This document shows, in pieces, positions 8,938 through 17,330 of a stretch of 64,000 nt of DNA; the stretch's first letter is position 1, and the number at the start of each line of letters is the position of its first letter. The position numbers and the translations under genes are program-made. The notes beneath the pieces were generated by a model. That model searched no databases and had not been told where the DNA came from. It saw nothing but the letters and a program-made list of their open reading frames with translations. The DNA lies in contig NZ_CP019343.1 in NCBI RefSeq assembly GCF_002117105.1, positions 1,240,001 to 1,304,000 on the forward strand, read 5' to 3'. Origin of the DNA: Oceanicoccus sagamiensis (lineage in GTDB: Bacteria > Pseudomonadota > Gammaproteobacteria > Pseudomonadales > Dasaniaceae).

Positions 8938-9942
8938 ATGAATAATGCTGTAAAACCCACACTGATTGACCGGTTTAACCGCCAAGTTGACTATGTTCGA
9001 CTGTCGGTGACTGACCGCTGTGACTTTCGCTGTGTTTACTGCATGGCGGAGGATATGACCTTTGCGCCCAGAGCCGAAATCCTGACGCTGGAAGAATTGG
9101 GCCTAATTGCCCAGGCCTTTGTTGAGCTGGGGGTAAAAAAAATTCGCCTAACGGGTGGTGAGCCTTTGGTCCGGCAGAATGTCATGTCACTGGTAGACCA
9201 TATCGGCCAACTCGATGACCTGAATGAGTTGACCCTGACCACCAACGGATCACAACTAAGCAAGCAGTCTAAGGCACTCTATAATGGTGGCGTTAAACGG
9301 ATCAATATCAGCATTGATAGTTTAAAACCGGAGCGGTTTAAGACCATCACCCGTACGGGCGATCTTGAAACCGTGTTACAAGGTATCGATGCCGCTATTG
9401 CCACTGGTTTTAAACGGATAAAACTGAATGCTGTTATTTTAAAAGGCCGCAATGAGGACGAAATTATTGACCTGGTGAATTTTGCCCGGGATAAAAACGT
9501 CGATATTTCTTTTATTGAAGAAATGCCTCTGGGCTTAATCGACGAGCATAACCGCGCTTTAAGTTTTTGTTCCAGCGATGAAATTCGTGAGACCGTTTCC
9601 GCCCATTATCCTCTCACCTCCAGCGATGAAACAACCGGCGGCCCTTCCCACTACTACACCATGGCCGATAGCGACTCGAGAATTGGTTTTATCTCGCCCC
9701 ATAGCCATAACTTCTGCCATCTGTGTAACCGGGTTCGGGTTACCGTGGAAGGCCGCTTGCTACTCTGCCTTGGCAATGAACATTCTGCGGACTTAAGGGC
9801 GGTATTAAGAGCCAACCCTGGTGCGATAGAACCTCTCAAAGATGCAATTATCGCAGCCATGGACCTTAAACCTGAAAAACACCATTTTAACCTGGACGAA
9901 GAGCCGGATATTGTTCGCTTTATGAATATGACCGGAGGCTAA
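8938..9942 (+). CDS. moaA: GTP 3',8-cyclase MoaA
   Basis: MoaA is the radical SAM enzyme that rearranges GTP in the first step of molybdenum cofactor synthesis. The 334-residue protein has the N-terminal cluster motif CDFRCVYC, the SAM-binding GGEPLV, the C-terminal cluster cysteines (HLCNRVRVT and LLLCLG) and the essential C-terminal Gly-Gly. No other moa gene is adjacent, so the rest of the pathway must lie elsewhere. A short membrane-protein gene and a cupin gene follow closely on the same strand. Confidence 0.96.
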   Translation: MNNAVKPTLIDRFNRQVDYVRLSVTDRCDFRCVYCMAEDMTFAPRAEILTLEELGLIAQAFVELGVKKIRLTGGEPLVRQNVMSLVDHIGQLDDLNELTLTTNGSQLSKQSKALYNGGVKRINISIDSLKPERFKTITRTGDLETVLQGIDAAIATGFKRIKLNAVILKGRNEDEIIDLVNFARDKNVDISFIEEMPLGLIDEHNRALSFCSSDEIRETVSAHYPLTSSDETTGGPSHYYTMADSDSRIGFISPHSHNFCHLCNRVRVTVEGRLLLCLGNEHSADLRAVLRANPGAIEPLKDAIIAAMDLKPEKHHFNLDEEPDIVRFMNMTGG

Positions 9943-9960
9943 TTTTGCGGAGCATTGTTG

Positions 9961-10305
9961 ATGAGCAGCCCTACTAAAGCGGTTTTACTCTCTGGTTTGA
10001 TTTTCCCCGGCGCAGGCCACCTCTACCTGAAGTCTTACCCCAAGGCGATTTCACTAGTACTGCTTGTTGTTATTTGCCTGGGCTTTTATATCGCAGAAGC
10101 GATCAAACAGTCGCAAACGGTTATCTCGCAGATCGATGCTTCAAACACACCGTTAAGCGAAGAAGAAATCACCGCACTGATTTACAAATCCGTTGAAAAT
10201 ACTGATACCACCATGATCGCAGCGGTATCCTTTACCCTGATTGGCTGCTGGGTGTTTGGCGTCATTGATAGTTACCGACTGGGCAAAAAATCCAACCATG
10301 GATAA
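9961..10305 (+). CDS. Small membrane protein, unknown function
   Basis: This 114-residue protein has an N-terminal hydrophobic hairpin (KAVLLSGLIFPGAGHLYLKSY then AISLVLLVVICLGFYIAEAI) and a second hydrophobic segment near the C-terminus (MIAAVSFTLIGCWVFGVIDSYRL). The LSGLIFPGAGHLYL motif resembles small TM2/DUF5683-like proteins, but I do not recognise a named family. The ATG at 9961 is used because GCGGAG lies upstream; two TTG codons precede it in frame. It overlaps the next gene by 8 bases, so the two are probably co-translated. Confidence 0.75.
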   Translation: MSSPTKAVLLSGLIFPGAGHLYLKSYPKAISLVLLVVICLGFYIAEAIKQSQTVISQIDASNTPLSEEEITALIYKSVENTDTTMIAAVSFTLIGCWVFGVIDSYRLGKKSNHG

Positions 10306-10789
10306 ACAACATCTTATCGCAGCGCTGCAACTGGAACCCCATACTGAGGGTGGCTACTACCGTAGGACCTATTGTTCCGAAAAAGCAGTAACGACTGCCA
10401 ACGGTTCAGAAAGAGCGCTGCTGTCTTCTATTTATTATATGCTGTGCAGTGATAGCCCTATCGGTTTTTTCCATCGCAATCAATCCGATATTATTCACTA
10501 CTGGCACAGTGGCTCAGCACTGACTTATTATCTGGTGGATCCTGAGGGCAATTTTTCCTCTCACCGATTAGGGCCAGATCTGGCCGCAGGTGACAGTTTT
10601 CAAATGACGGTGCCGGGGGGATACTGGAAAGCCACCTTGCTGGAAAACGGTGACTATGGATTATTATCGGAAGCGGTTGCACCGGGTTTTGATTATGCCG
10701 ATATGACGTTGGCCAAACTCGAAGAATTACAACGGGACTTCCCCAAGCTTGCCGAAAAAATTGATCTAAAGCGCTTCTGCAAATTCTGA
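10298..10789 (+). CDS. Cupin domain protein (DUF985 family)
   Basis: This 163-residue single-domain cupin has the family signature LEPHTEGGYYRRTY near the N-terminus, SSIYYMLCSDSPIGFFHR and DIIHYWHSGSALTYYLVDPEG in the middle, and FQMTVPGGYWKATLL towards the end. The His and Glu residues of the cupin motifs suggest a metal or sugar-nucleotide pocket; the family has been compared to epimerases and isomerases, but no reaction is settled. The ATG at 10298 overlaps the preceding gene's end, and upstream residues in frame are not part of the family. Confidence 0.85.
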   Translation: MDKQHLIAALQLEPHTEGGYYRRTYCSEKAVTTANGSERALLSSIYYMLCSDSPIGFFHRNQSDIIHYWHSGSALTYYLVDPEGNFSSHRLGPDLAAGDSFQMTVPGGYWKATLLENGDYGLLSEAVAPGFDYADMTLAKLEELQRDFPKLAEKIDLKRFCKF

Positions 10790-10847
10790 TGGGGCAGTGT
10801 CATGGTACACTGATAGCCACATCTCTAATCCATAACCGGGATGATCA

Positions 10848-11789
10848 ATGACCAAAGATTCTCCACTAATGATATCAGCCGACAATATTCGCAAGGGTTT
10901 TGATGCTCTGGGTTATATTGCCAGCACCGATATCGCTACGGCCATTTATCTGGCCTACCAATTGGAAAAGCCCATATTAATTGAGGGCCCGCCCGGCGTT
11001 GGCAAAACTGAACTGGCTAAAACAGCGGCGGAATATCTCAGTCTGCCACTGGTACGGCTACAGTGCTATGAAGGGCTGGATGAAGCCAAAGCCCTGTATG
11101 AATGGAAGTACGGCAAGCAATTACTGTATACACAGGTATTAAAAGAGCAGCTCGGGGATATTTTAAAAGGCGCCAAAGGTTTAGCCCAATCGGTTGAACG
11201 GCTGCATGATTTTGGTGATATTTTTTATTCAGAAGATTTTTTAGAGCCGCGACCGCTACTCAAAGCACTGCGAGAGAAACAGGGCTCGGTATTGCTCATT
11301 GACGAAATCGACAAAGCCGATTATGAATTTGAATCTATGTTACTGGAAATTTTATCGGATTACCAAGTCTCGGTACCGGAAATTGGCACTGTCAAAGCAC
11401 AATCAAAACCTCTGGTATTTTTAACCTCCAATAATACGCGGGATATCAGCGATGCCTTAAAGCGCCGCTGCCTGCACTTATATATCCCCTTCCCCAGCCA
11501 AGCCCTTGAAAGCCGCATTATCGAGAGCCGAGTACCTGAGGCACCGTTACAATTACGCGATCAGTTAGTCCAATTTATACAGCAGTTACGGCAATTAGAT
11601 TTAAAGAAATCCCCTGCGGTTAGCGAAACAATCGATTGGGCCAAAGCGCTGGTGCTGCTACATGCCGACAGCCTGAACAAAACGATTATTGAACAAACCC
11701 TAAACGTTGTATTGAAATTTGAGGAAGATATCGATACCACCAGGAATGAATTGGCCAACCTGCTACGCCAACTGGAAAAACTACCTTAG
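10848..11789 (+). CDS. MoxR-type AAA+ ATPase
   Basis: This 313-residue AAA+ ATPase belongs to the MoxR/CoxD group, a chaperone class that works with a von Willebrand factor A partner to insert metals or mature protein complexes. Walker A is EGPPGVGKTELAK (about residue 45), Walker B is SVLLIDEIDKAD, sensor 1 is FLTSNNTR, and an Arg-rich element ALKRRCLHLYIPFP follows. The VWA gene begins 5 bases after the stop, so the two form an operon. This matches the CoxD-CoxE pairing known beside CO dehydrogenase genes, but no such genes lie here. Confidence 0.9.
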   Translation: MTKDSPLMISADNIRKGFDALGYIASTDIATAIYLAYQLEKPILIEGPPGVGKTELAKTAAEYLSLPLVRLQCYEGLDEAKALYEWKYGKQLLYTQVLKEQLGDILKGAKGLAQSVERLHDFGDIFYSEDFLEPRPLLKALREKQGSVLLIDEIDKADYEFESMLLEILSDYQVSVPEIGTVKAQSKPLVFLTSNNTRDISDALKRRCLHLYIPFPSQALESRIIESRVPEAPLQLRDQLVQFIQQLRQLDLKKSPAVSETIDWAKALVLLHADSLNKTIIEQTLNVVLKFEEDIDTTRNELANLLRQLEKLP

Positions 11790-11794
11790 CCATT

Positions 11795-13177
11795 ATGCAA
11801 GCCAAGCTGCTGGACTTTATTACTTCTTTAAGAAGCCATGATATCAGGATCTCTACATCTGAAAGTCTGGATGCCATGCGAGTGTTGGCACTGATTGGAT
11901 ACCATGACCGCGCAGTGCTTAAATCTTCCCTCGGCATAACTCTGGCAAAAACCCACGAAGAAAAAATTATCTACGACCGTTGTTTTGAATTGTTTTATGG
12001 TGGAGACAGGCTGGATATTGCCACCACAAAGGAAACGCAAGAAAAAGAAAACCGAAAAATTAGCAGTGACATTAACTATGATATAGCTAACGACAGCACT
12101 ATTCAGGAAGCAATAAACTCTCCACTGGTACAACGCCTACTGGAAGATAGTCCCGTTAAACTTAGCGCAGCGATTGCACAGGCCAGTGCCGAGCTACCTA
12201 CTCAGGAGCTTCGCTATTTTACCCAAATAGGCCTTTATTCACGTAAGCTATTGGATGCCATCAATTTTTCAGAGATTGAAGATAGCATGACGAAACTACG
12301 CAGCATTGAAACTGACAATGCTGATTTTATGATCGATATCTTGCAAAACAAAAAGCAACAGCTTCGTGTGTTGGCCAAACAACAGATAGAGCAACAGTTT
12401 TTACTGACCGCAAATGCAGAAGGCAAAAAGCTCCGGGAAAACACTCTACGCAATGCGCGACTATCCAACCTTGAGCGACAACACTTTAGCCAACTACAAA
12501 CACTGATTAGAAAATTGGCCAAAAAATTGTCTGCCCGCCATTCGCAGCGTCTGTATATTGAAAAACGTGGCAAGCTTGATGTAGCAAAAACCTTGCGCAA
12601 AAATATTCATCACGATGGTATTCTTTTTGAAACCTACTGGAAGAAAAAACGCAAAGACCAACCTAAAGTGATTGCACTGTGCGACGTAAGCGGCTCAGTC
12701 TCCGCCTATGCCAAATTTTTATTATTATTTCTCTATAGTTTAAATGACGTGCTGCCAAAAATTCGCAGCTTTTGTTTTTCTAATCGCACCGGCGAAGTCA
12801 CTGACCTGTTTACTAACGAAGAGGCTGCTGCTGCCATTGAAGCGGCCTTTGAACAATGGGGACAGGGCTCCAGTGACTATGGGCAATCGCTGGTCGACTT
12901 TGCTGAACTATGCCTTGATGATATTGACCATAACACCACCCTGATTATTTTGGGGGATGCCCGCAATAATAATGGCGAGGCCCGGCTGGATATTTTGCAA
13001 AGCATTTACAACCGCGCCAAACATGTAATCTGGCTAAACCCTGAACGGAGAATTAATTGGGGCAGTGGTGATTCAGAAATGCGCCGCTATCAAACTGCCT
13101 GCCACTTTGCGACGGAATGCCAATCCCTGCAACAACTGGAACGGGTGGTTGACCAGTTACTAAAGCTGATTCGCTAA
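11795..13177 (+). CDS. VWA domain protein (CoxE-like), MoxR partner
   Basis: This 460-residue CoxE-like protein has a C-terminal von Willebrand factor A domain. The metal-ion-dependent adhesion site is visible as VIALCDVSGSVSAYAKF (DxSxS, about residue 295), with the later Asp in TTLIILGDARNNN. The N-terminal half is helical and charged, as is usual in the family. It probably acts as the substrate adaptor of the MoxR ATPase upstream. The client is unknown; the downstream neighbour is nsrR on the other strand. Confidence 0.88.
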   Translation: MQAKLLDFITSLRSHDIRISTSESLDAMRVLALIGYHDRAVLKSSLGITLAKTHEEKIIYDRCFELFYGGDRLDIATTKETQEKENRKISSDINYDIANDSTIQEAINSPLVQRLLEDSPVKLSAAIAQASAELPTQELRYFTQIGLYSRKLLDAINFSEIEDSMTKLRSIETDNADFMIDILQNKKQQLRVLAKQQIEQQFLLTANAEGKKLRENTLRNARLSNLERQHFSQLQTLIRKLAKKLSARHSQRLYIEKRGKLDVAKTLRKNIHHDGILFETYWKKKRKDQPKVIALCDVSGSVSAYAKFLLLFLYSLNDVLPKIRSFCFSNRTGEVTDLFTNEEAAAAIEAAFEQWGQGSSDYGQSLVDFAELCLDDIDHNTTLIILGDARNNNGEARLDILQSIYNRAKHVIWLNPERRINWGSGDSEMRRYQTACHFATECQSLQQLERVVDQLLKLIR

Positions 13178-13178
13178 A

Positions 13179-13607
13179 CTAACTGGCATCATGCCAGATA
13201 AGTTTTTGGGTCTCACTGTCCACCAGATCCGCCAGGGTATATTGATCAAACACGGCAATAAAAGCCTGGCTGGCTTCAGCTAATATCCCTTTAAATTGAC
13301 AGCCTGGCAGTAATATACAGCGCGGCGTAGTGCAATCCACCAGATCGTTTAGCGGCTCCATCAACCGAACCAGCTCCCCCACACCAATATCCTCTGCCGG
13401 CCGCCCCAGACTAATACCACCGCCCCGGCCACGCCGGGAAAGGATAAAGCCCTCATTGGCCAGTTTATTCACGATTTTTGACAGGTGGTTGGCTGACAAG
13501 CCAAATTGCTCGCAGATTTCACGCACGCTCACCAGCGCACCCGCTGGGCGCGAGGCCAGATAAATCATGGTTCGCAGGGCAAAATCGGTTTGACGGGTCA
13601 GGTGCAT
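13179..13607 (-). CDS. nsrR: Nitric-oxide-sensing Rrf2-family repressor NsrR
   Basis: This 142-residue Rrf2-family regulator has a winged helix at the N-terminus (MHLTRQTDFALRTMIYLA, GLSANHLSKIVNKL, RRGRGGGISLGRP). The iron-sulfur ligands are Cys92, Cys97 and Cys103, in the C-x4-C-x5-C spacing of NsrR and unlike the spacing of IscR. NsrR binds DNA when its cluster is intact and releases it when NO destroys the cluster. It is divergent from a truncated haemoglobin gene, with two matching operators between them, so the target is evident. It ends one base after the VWA gene's stop. Confidence 0.93.
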   Translation of the reverse strand: MHLTRQTDFALRTMIYLASRPAGALVSVREICEQFGLSANHLSKIVNKLANEGFILSRRGRGGGISLGRPAEDIGVGELVRLMEPLNDLVDCTTPRCILLPGCQFKGILAEASQAFIAVFDQYTLADLVDSETQKLIWHDAS

Positions 13608-13677
13608 AGATCTTAACTGTTAGGGTTATCAACAATAAAAACCAAGCATAAACTGAATTAAAGCTGGACACACTATA

Positions 13678-13700
13678 AATATGCATTTAATATGCACCTT
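13678..13700. promoter_or_regulatory. NsrR operator 1
   Basis: The half-sites ATGCATTT and ATATGCAC lie within an A/T-flanked 23-base inverted repeat. It agrees at 20 of 23 positions with the E. coli-type NsrR consensus AA-G-ATGCATTT-A-AAATGCAT-C-TT as I recall it. It is about 50 bases upstream of the haemoglobin start, where a repressor would block transcription. Confidence 0.8.
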
Positions 13701-13704
13701 ATTA

Positions 13705-13727
13705 AACATGCATATCAAATACATATT
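13705..13727. promoter_or_regulatory. NsrR operator 2
   Basis: A second, weaker copy of the inverted repeat (AACATGCATAT then AAATACATATT) starts 27 bases after the first, agreeing at about 18 of 23 positions with the consensus. The tandem spacing of under three helical turns suggests cooperative or independent binding over the haemoglobin promoter. Sequence match only. Confidence 0.65.
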
Positions 13728-13750
13728 TGACTGAGAAGGAAGATACAACG

Positions 13751-14107
13751 ATGAGCACACTTTACGAACGTTTAGGCGGTGAAGAAGCGGTTGATGCAGC
13801 GGTAGATATTTTCTATGACAAGGTTATCGCCGATGAGCGGATCAGCGACTATTTTATCAATCTGGATATGGTCGCCCAGGCCACCAAGCAGAAAAACTTC
13901 CTGACGATGGTGTTTGGCGGCCCCAGCAACTATGGCGGCAAGGATATGCGCTCAGGCCACGCCCACCTTGGCCTTAATGAAGAGCATTTTGATGCGGTGG
14001 TAGAGAATTTGGCGGCCACATTGCAGGAACTGAATGTGGCGGAATCTGATATTAATGATGTCGCAAATATTGCCAATAGCGTTAAGGATGATGTGCTTAA
14101 TCGGTGA
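13751..14107 (+). CDS. Truncated haemoglobin, group I
   Basis: This 118-residue globin (MSTLYERLGGEEAVDAAVDIFYDKV) has the proximal haem His in SGHAHLGLNEEHFDAV and the group I length. Truncated haemoglobins bind O2 and NO, and many dioxygenate NO to nitrate. Its place behind two NsrR-type operators and beside nsrR argues for a role in NO detoxification or sensing. The ATG at 13751 is used because the N-terminus matches the family and AAGGAAGA lies upstream; an in-frame upstream ATG at 13727 falls inside the second operator. Confidence 0.92.
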   Translation: MSTLYERLGGEEAVDAAVDIFYDKVIADERISDYFINLDMVAQATKQKNFLTMVFGGPSNYGGKDMRSGHAHLGLNEEHFDAVVENLAATLQELNVAESDINDVANIANSVKDDVLNR

Positions 14108-14470
14108 TTTTGGGGCCTTTTAGACTAGTAGAGAAGTGAGCAAGGGCTTGTGTTTCCGGAGCCGTCGGCAGGCAGATCTTTGCTCCTGCAATCTCTGCAT
14201 CACCGTCATCCCTGGCAGCGACAACAGCTGCCGAAGAGCGGCCAGAGATGGCAAAAAGCGTGCTCAGGAAACTCCTTCCTACCTCAGCCAGCTTCCACTC
14301 TTCTATCACAAAGCCACTAAAACACTTCAAAAACCACTTCCAAGCCAATGAATTAATTAAAAAAATCCTTGCCTTGCACCACAGGTCACTCTTATTATTG
14401 CCTTCCAAGTGATAGGCGGTTTTTTAACCGACCCTACCGATTCATCAGCCAATAATAAGCAGGCCCTGCG
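14108..14470. other. Gap without a recognisable gene
   Basis: About 360 bases follow the haemoglobin gene. Open frames on both strands here have no family-like sequence. A small hairpin GCGGTT-tttt-AACCG lies near 14417-14431. I see no clear promoter, RNA gene or repeat. Confidence 0.5.
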
Positions 14471-14923
14471 ATGACCACTTGGAATTACCGCGTCATAAGA
14501 AAAAACTGCGCGAACACCCGAGAAGTCACATACCAAATCCACGAAGTCTACTATCTGGCAGACGGCAGCATCGACTGCTGGAATCACACCCCCGTAGAAC
14601 CTCTGGGAGTGAGCGAGCCCGGCCTGCGCAATGATATTCAATCCTTTCTGGGCGCCTTTAGGCAGCCAGTGTTGGAAGAGCGCTATATCAATGGCAAAGC
14701 CCGGTTGGTTGCCGAAAGAATGAATGAGCCTGGCAAGGACTTGCAGGCGGACTATGTCAGCAAAACCACCAGAGCCTCGGGTTATATCAACCAGATTCTC
14801 GGCAACCACCTGCTGCTAAAACAAGAACCCAGCTTACGCCAGGCCTATGACAAAGTTGATCAGGCTCTGGCCGAGTTACACGATATTGTTAACAGCAAAC
14901 ACTATCGCTCTGAAACGGTTTAA
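14471..14923 (+). CDS. Hypothetical protein, 150 residues
   Basis: I do not recognise this protein. It is soluble, with no signal peptide or membrane segment. The N-terminal 45 residues (WNYRVIRKNCANTREVTYQIHEVYYLADGSIDCWN) look like a beta-rich small domain. The C-terminal part from about 90 to 150 is helical (LGNHLLLKQEPSLRQAYDKVDQALAELHDIVNSKHY). No Shine-Dalgarno is obvious before the ATG. It is convergent with the thioesterase gene, 4 bases from its end. It is most likely real because the frame is long and has normal composition. Confidence 0.65.
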   Translation: MTTWNYRVIRKNCANTREVTYQIHEVYYLADGSIDCWNHTPVEPLGVSEPGLRNDIQSFLGAFRQPVLEERYINGKARLVAERMNEPGKDLQADYVSKTTRASGYINQILGNHLLLKQEPSLRQAYDKVDQALAELHDIVNSKHYRSETV

Positions 14924-14927
14924 ACTC

Positions 14928-15389
14928 TTATTCATACCAGCTATTAGGCACCTTAACCGCAATAATCTCTGCCGTAGCACAGACTTCACCACCTGATAAT
15001 AGCTGGCAACTCACCTCAGTCTTTTTCTCCGCTGTGCTAACGATCTCCGCCGTTAATTCAACGGGCTGGTCAACCGGCACTGGCTTTTGATAGCTCACTG
15101 CCATATGGCCGGTGGCATACCACATCATCTCCCCCTCCCCCACATCACGGCCTGCGCGATAATAGGCATCACCCAGCGCCGCACAAATGCCGTGGCAGTC
15201 GAGGATCGTCGCCTGTATACCGCCATTCAAAAAATGTTTTGGTCCCGCATTATGGTGCGCCGCGGGAATAAAAGTCGCTACCGTAATACCATCTTCACGG
15301 CGGTAACTTTTAAGTTGTAAGCCCTGCTCATTCTCCGGGCCACAGCCATAACAATGGTTGTGTTGCATTTTGTCCTGAATCGCTTGCAT
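14928..15389 (-). CDS. Hotdog-fold thioesterase (PaaI-like)
   Basis: This 153-residue PaaI/YbgC-superfamily protein reads HNHCYGCGPENEQGLQLKSYRREDG, then FLNGGIQATILDCHGICAALGDAYYRAG, which contains the catalytic Asp region of the hotdog helix. TGHMAVSYQKPVPVDQPVEL and EVCATAEIIAVKVP finish the sheet. It probably hydrolyses an acyl-CoA; the substrate is unknown. AAAAGGAGCAAAGCG precedes the ATG at 15389. Confidence 0.85.
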   Translation of the reverse strand: MQAIQDKMQHNHCYGCGPENEQGLQLKSYRREDGITVATFIPAAHHNAGPKHFLNGGIQATILDCHGICAALGDAYYRAGRDVGEGEMMWYATGHMAVSYQKPVPVDQPVELTAEIVSTAEKKTEVSCQLLSGGEVCATAEIIAVKVPNSWYE

Positions 15390-15507
15390 CGCTTTGCTCC
15401 TTTTATAGGGAGCGGGTCCTTTTTATTCACCCGCGCATTGTCTACCCTAGCCAAGCTGTTATGCTCTGCTAGCACAGCCAATAAAGCAATAGACTATTGA
15501 GGCTACA

Positions 15508-16139
15508 ATGAACCGCATCAACACGTTTATCAAACAATCAATTATTGGTGGGCTACTGGTTATATCGCCCGTCGTGATTATCTTTTTTGCTATCCGCTGG
15601 GCTTTTTTTACCGTGGCGGAGTTCATTCAACCACTGGCGGCACCCATTGCCCGTAGCACCCAGGCCCCCGAAGCTGCCGTTGACCTATTAGTGATTATCT
15701 TAATTCTGGTGGGCTGCTTTATTGTCGGTAATATTGTCTCTACCAGTGCGGGTAAATGGCTGCACTCGCGCTTTGATAATACGCTGGCAAAGCTGGCCCC
15801 GGATACAATCTGGTCCGAGACATTATCCACCAATTTCTTGGTAACAATGCCAACTCTCCCTTTAGCCGGGGCGATGTGGCCAGAGCCAAACTGTTTGGTG
15901 CGGACGTGGCTACTGAGGCTACCGTAATTGTCACCAGCACCCATGACAATGGCTGGTATACCGTCTTTGTCCCCACTGGTCCCAACCCGACCTCTGGTAT
16001 GATCTACCACTTGCCCCCTGAACAAGTGGAACTTTTGCCAAATATTAAAGTCGATGAAGCACTGAGAACCATTATTGCCTGCGGCGCTGGCTCTGATGAA
16101 CTGTTCAAAAAGCAGACCCTTATTGATAAAACACTATGA
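15508..16139 (+). CDS. DUF502 family membrane protein (frameshifted as read)
   Basis: This inner-membrane protein of about 210 residues has two membrane segments: IGGLLVISPVVIIFFAIRWAFF and AVDLLVIILILVGCFIVGNI. As read, the frame breaks at about 15841 and ends at 15927. Adding one G to the GG at 15840-15841 restores FLGNNANSPFSRGDVARAKLFG and then DNGWYTVFVPTGPNPTSGMIYHLPPEQV and FRTIIACGAGS-type residues, the hallmark of DUF502. Function is unknown. Its stop overlaps the start of the glutaredoxin gene by 4 bases. Confidence 0.85.
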
Positions 16140-16495
16140 ACAAAAAAGCTAAAAACTTTATACCTTTAATTCTCTTTATTGCTGTATTTCTGCTCTTGCA
16201 AAACTGGTGGCGAGTCGATTTAGTACTCAATCCCATCAGCACAGAATCGATCAATGAGGAAGCGGTGGTTATGTACTCCACCAATTGGTGCCCCTACTGC
16301 CGTAAAGCGCGACTATTTTTTCGCCAAGCCAATATTCCCTATACGGAGTATGATGTTGAAAAATCAGCCCGCGCCTATGAGGAGTATCAACGTATCAGCG
16401 GCCGCGGCGTGCCAGTGATTGTTATTGGTGATAAAGTAGTACAAGGTTTTGACAAGCAGGCTATACGGCGCGCACTGGCAGATAACAACCCATAA
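16136..16495 (+). CDS. Membrane-anchored glutaredoxin
   Basis: This 119-residue protein has an N-terminal membrane anchor (about 7-25) and a glutaredoxin domain facing, by inference, the periplasm or the inner face of the membrane. The active site CPYC is at residues 52-55 (MYSTNWCPYCRKAR), followed by YTEYDVEKS and the cis-Pro motif RGVPVIVIGDKVVQGFD. It may reduce mixed disulfides or deliver electrons at the membrane. It is translationally coupled to the DUF502 gene. Confidence 0.9.
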   Translation: MNKKAKNFIPLILFIAVFLLLQNWWRVDLVLNPISTESINEEAVVMYSTNWCPYCRKARLFFRQANIPYTEYDVEKSARAYEEYQRISGRGVPVIVIGDKVVQGFDKQAIRRALADNNP

Positions 16496-16521
16496 GATAA
16501 ACCCACCAAGCAGGGACCATC

Positions 16522-16959
16522 ATGGACGTCACTCTATTTAATCAACACAGTATTCTTTTACCCGTTCTCGCGACACTGTTTCTCGGCTTTTTAATTTGGC
16601 TCACGCTCTTTGTCGCCCGCTTTAAAGTGATACTGGCCAAAGCTATTCCGGCCAGCGAGATGGCAACACCGGAATCTGTCCGCGAAAACATGCCCCCATC
16701 AGCCATGCAGCCAGTGAATAACTTCAATAATTTTTTTGAAGTGCCGATGATTTTTTTAGCCCTGTGTTTTTATTTATTTGTTACCGGCACAGCGGATAGC
16801 AACTACCTTAACCTGGCCTGGGTCTTTGTCGCCTTTCGCTATGTCCATACCCTTATCCATTGCAGTTACAATAATGCGATGCACCGCTTTATCAGCTACC
16901 TGATATCCTGTATTGCCCTGTGGACCATGCTCATTATGGCGATAATCAACGCGCTATAA
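16522..16959 (+). CDS. MAPEG family membrane protein
   Basis: This 145-residue protein has four predicted membrane helices and MAPEG features: ENMPPSAMQPVNNFNNFFEVPMIFLALCFYLF and VFVAFRYVHTLIHCSYNNAMHRFISY. Eukaryotic relatives are glutathione-dependent microsomal transferases; bacterial members have largely unknown substrates. The Arg and Asn residues of the RYVHTLIHCSYN loop are the family's usual glutathione-binding area. It lies 27 bases after the glutaredoxin gene and may share its transcript. Confidence 0.86.
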   Translation: MDVTLFNQHSILLPVLATLFLGFLIWLTLFVARFKVILAKAIPASEMATPESVRENMPPSAMQPVNNFNNFFEVPMIFLALCFYLFVTGTADSNYLNLAWVFVAFRYVHTLIHCSYNNAMHRFISYLISCIALWTMLIMAIINAL

Positions 16960-16982
16960 GAGCTCAGCGCCAAACATAGCCG

Positions 16983-17020
16983 ACAAAAGCCCTCGGCATT
17001 TGCCGGGACGGGGGTTTTGT
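16983..17020 (+). terminator. Terminator-like hairpin after the MAPEG gene
   Basis: ACAAAAGCCC pairs with GGGGTTTTGT (one G-T pair) around an inner CGGCA/TGCCG stem, ending in TTTTGTT. It suits the end of the DUF502-glutaredoxin-MAPEG unit. Confidence 0.55.
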
Positions 17021-17084
17021 TCTATGGTTTAGGGTGAACCTTTTTAGCCTCATCCAATAACTACGCAGTAAAACACGATAAGCC

Positions 17085-17288
17085 ATGGCCTACCGATGCA
17101 AAGATTGTAGCTACACACATAAGGGCTCGTTCAGCAGTGGTAAATGCCCAGCCTGTGGCTCTTTTAATATTTCCGGGGGCCCAAAAAAGCAGGGCCCGGA
17201 AGCCGATAGATACAAAAATCTTCGTCTGGTTTTATTGCTTGGATTATGGGGACTGCTGTTCTTTCTCTTATATGAAAAACTGCAATAA
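17085..17288 (+). CDS. Small zinc-ribbon protein with C-terminal membrane helix
   Basis: This 67-residue protein has two CxxC pairs in the first half (YRCKDCSY and KCPACGSFNI), the pattern of a rubredoxin-like or zinc-ribbon fold. A single C-terminal hydrophobic helix follows (RLVLLLGLWGLLFFLLYEKL). It probably is a tail-anchored inner-membrane protein that binds zinc or iron. No named family is obvious to me. It precedes the DUF1631 gene by 42 bases and may be cotranscribed. Confidence 0.75.
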   Translation: MAYRCKDCSYTHKGSFSSGKCPACGSFNISGGPKKQGPEADRYKNLRLVLLLGLWGLLFFLLYEKLQ

Positions 17289-17330
17289 ACCCACTGGCGC
17301 CAACTACCGGACCTGCTCAAAGAATTCTGA

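Noticed and set aside
14097-14408. A leftward 103-codon open frame after the haemoglobin gene
   Set aside because: It overlaps the end of the haemoglobin gene, has no family motif and no ribosome-binding site; it looks non-coding.
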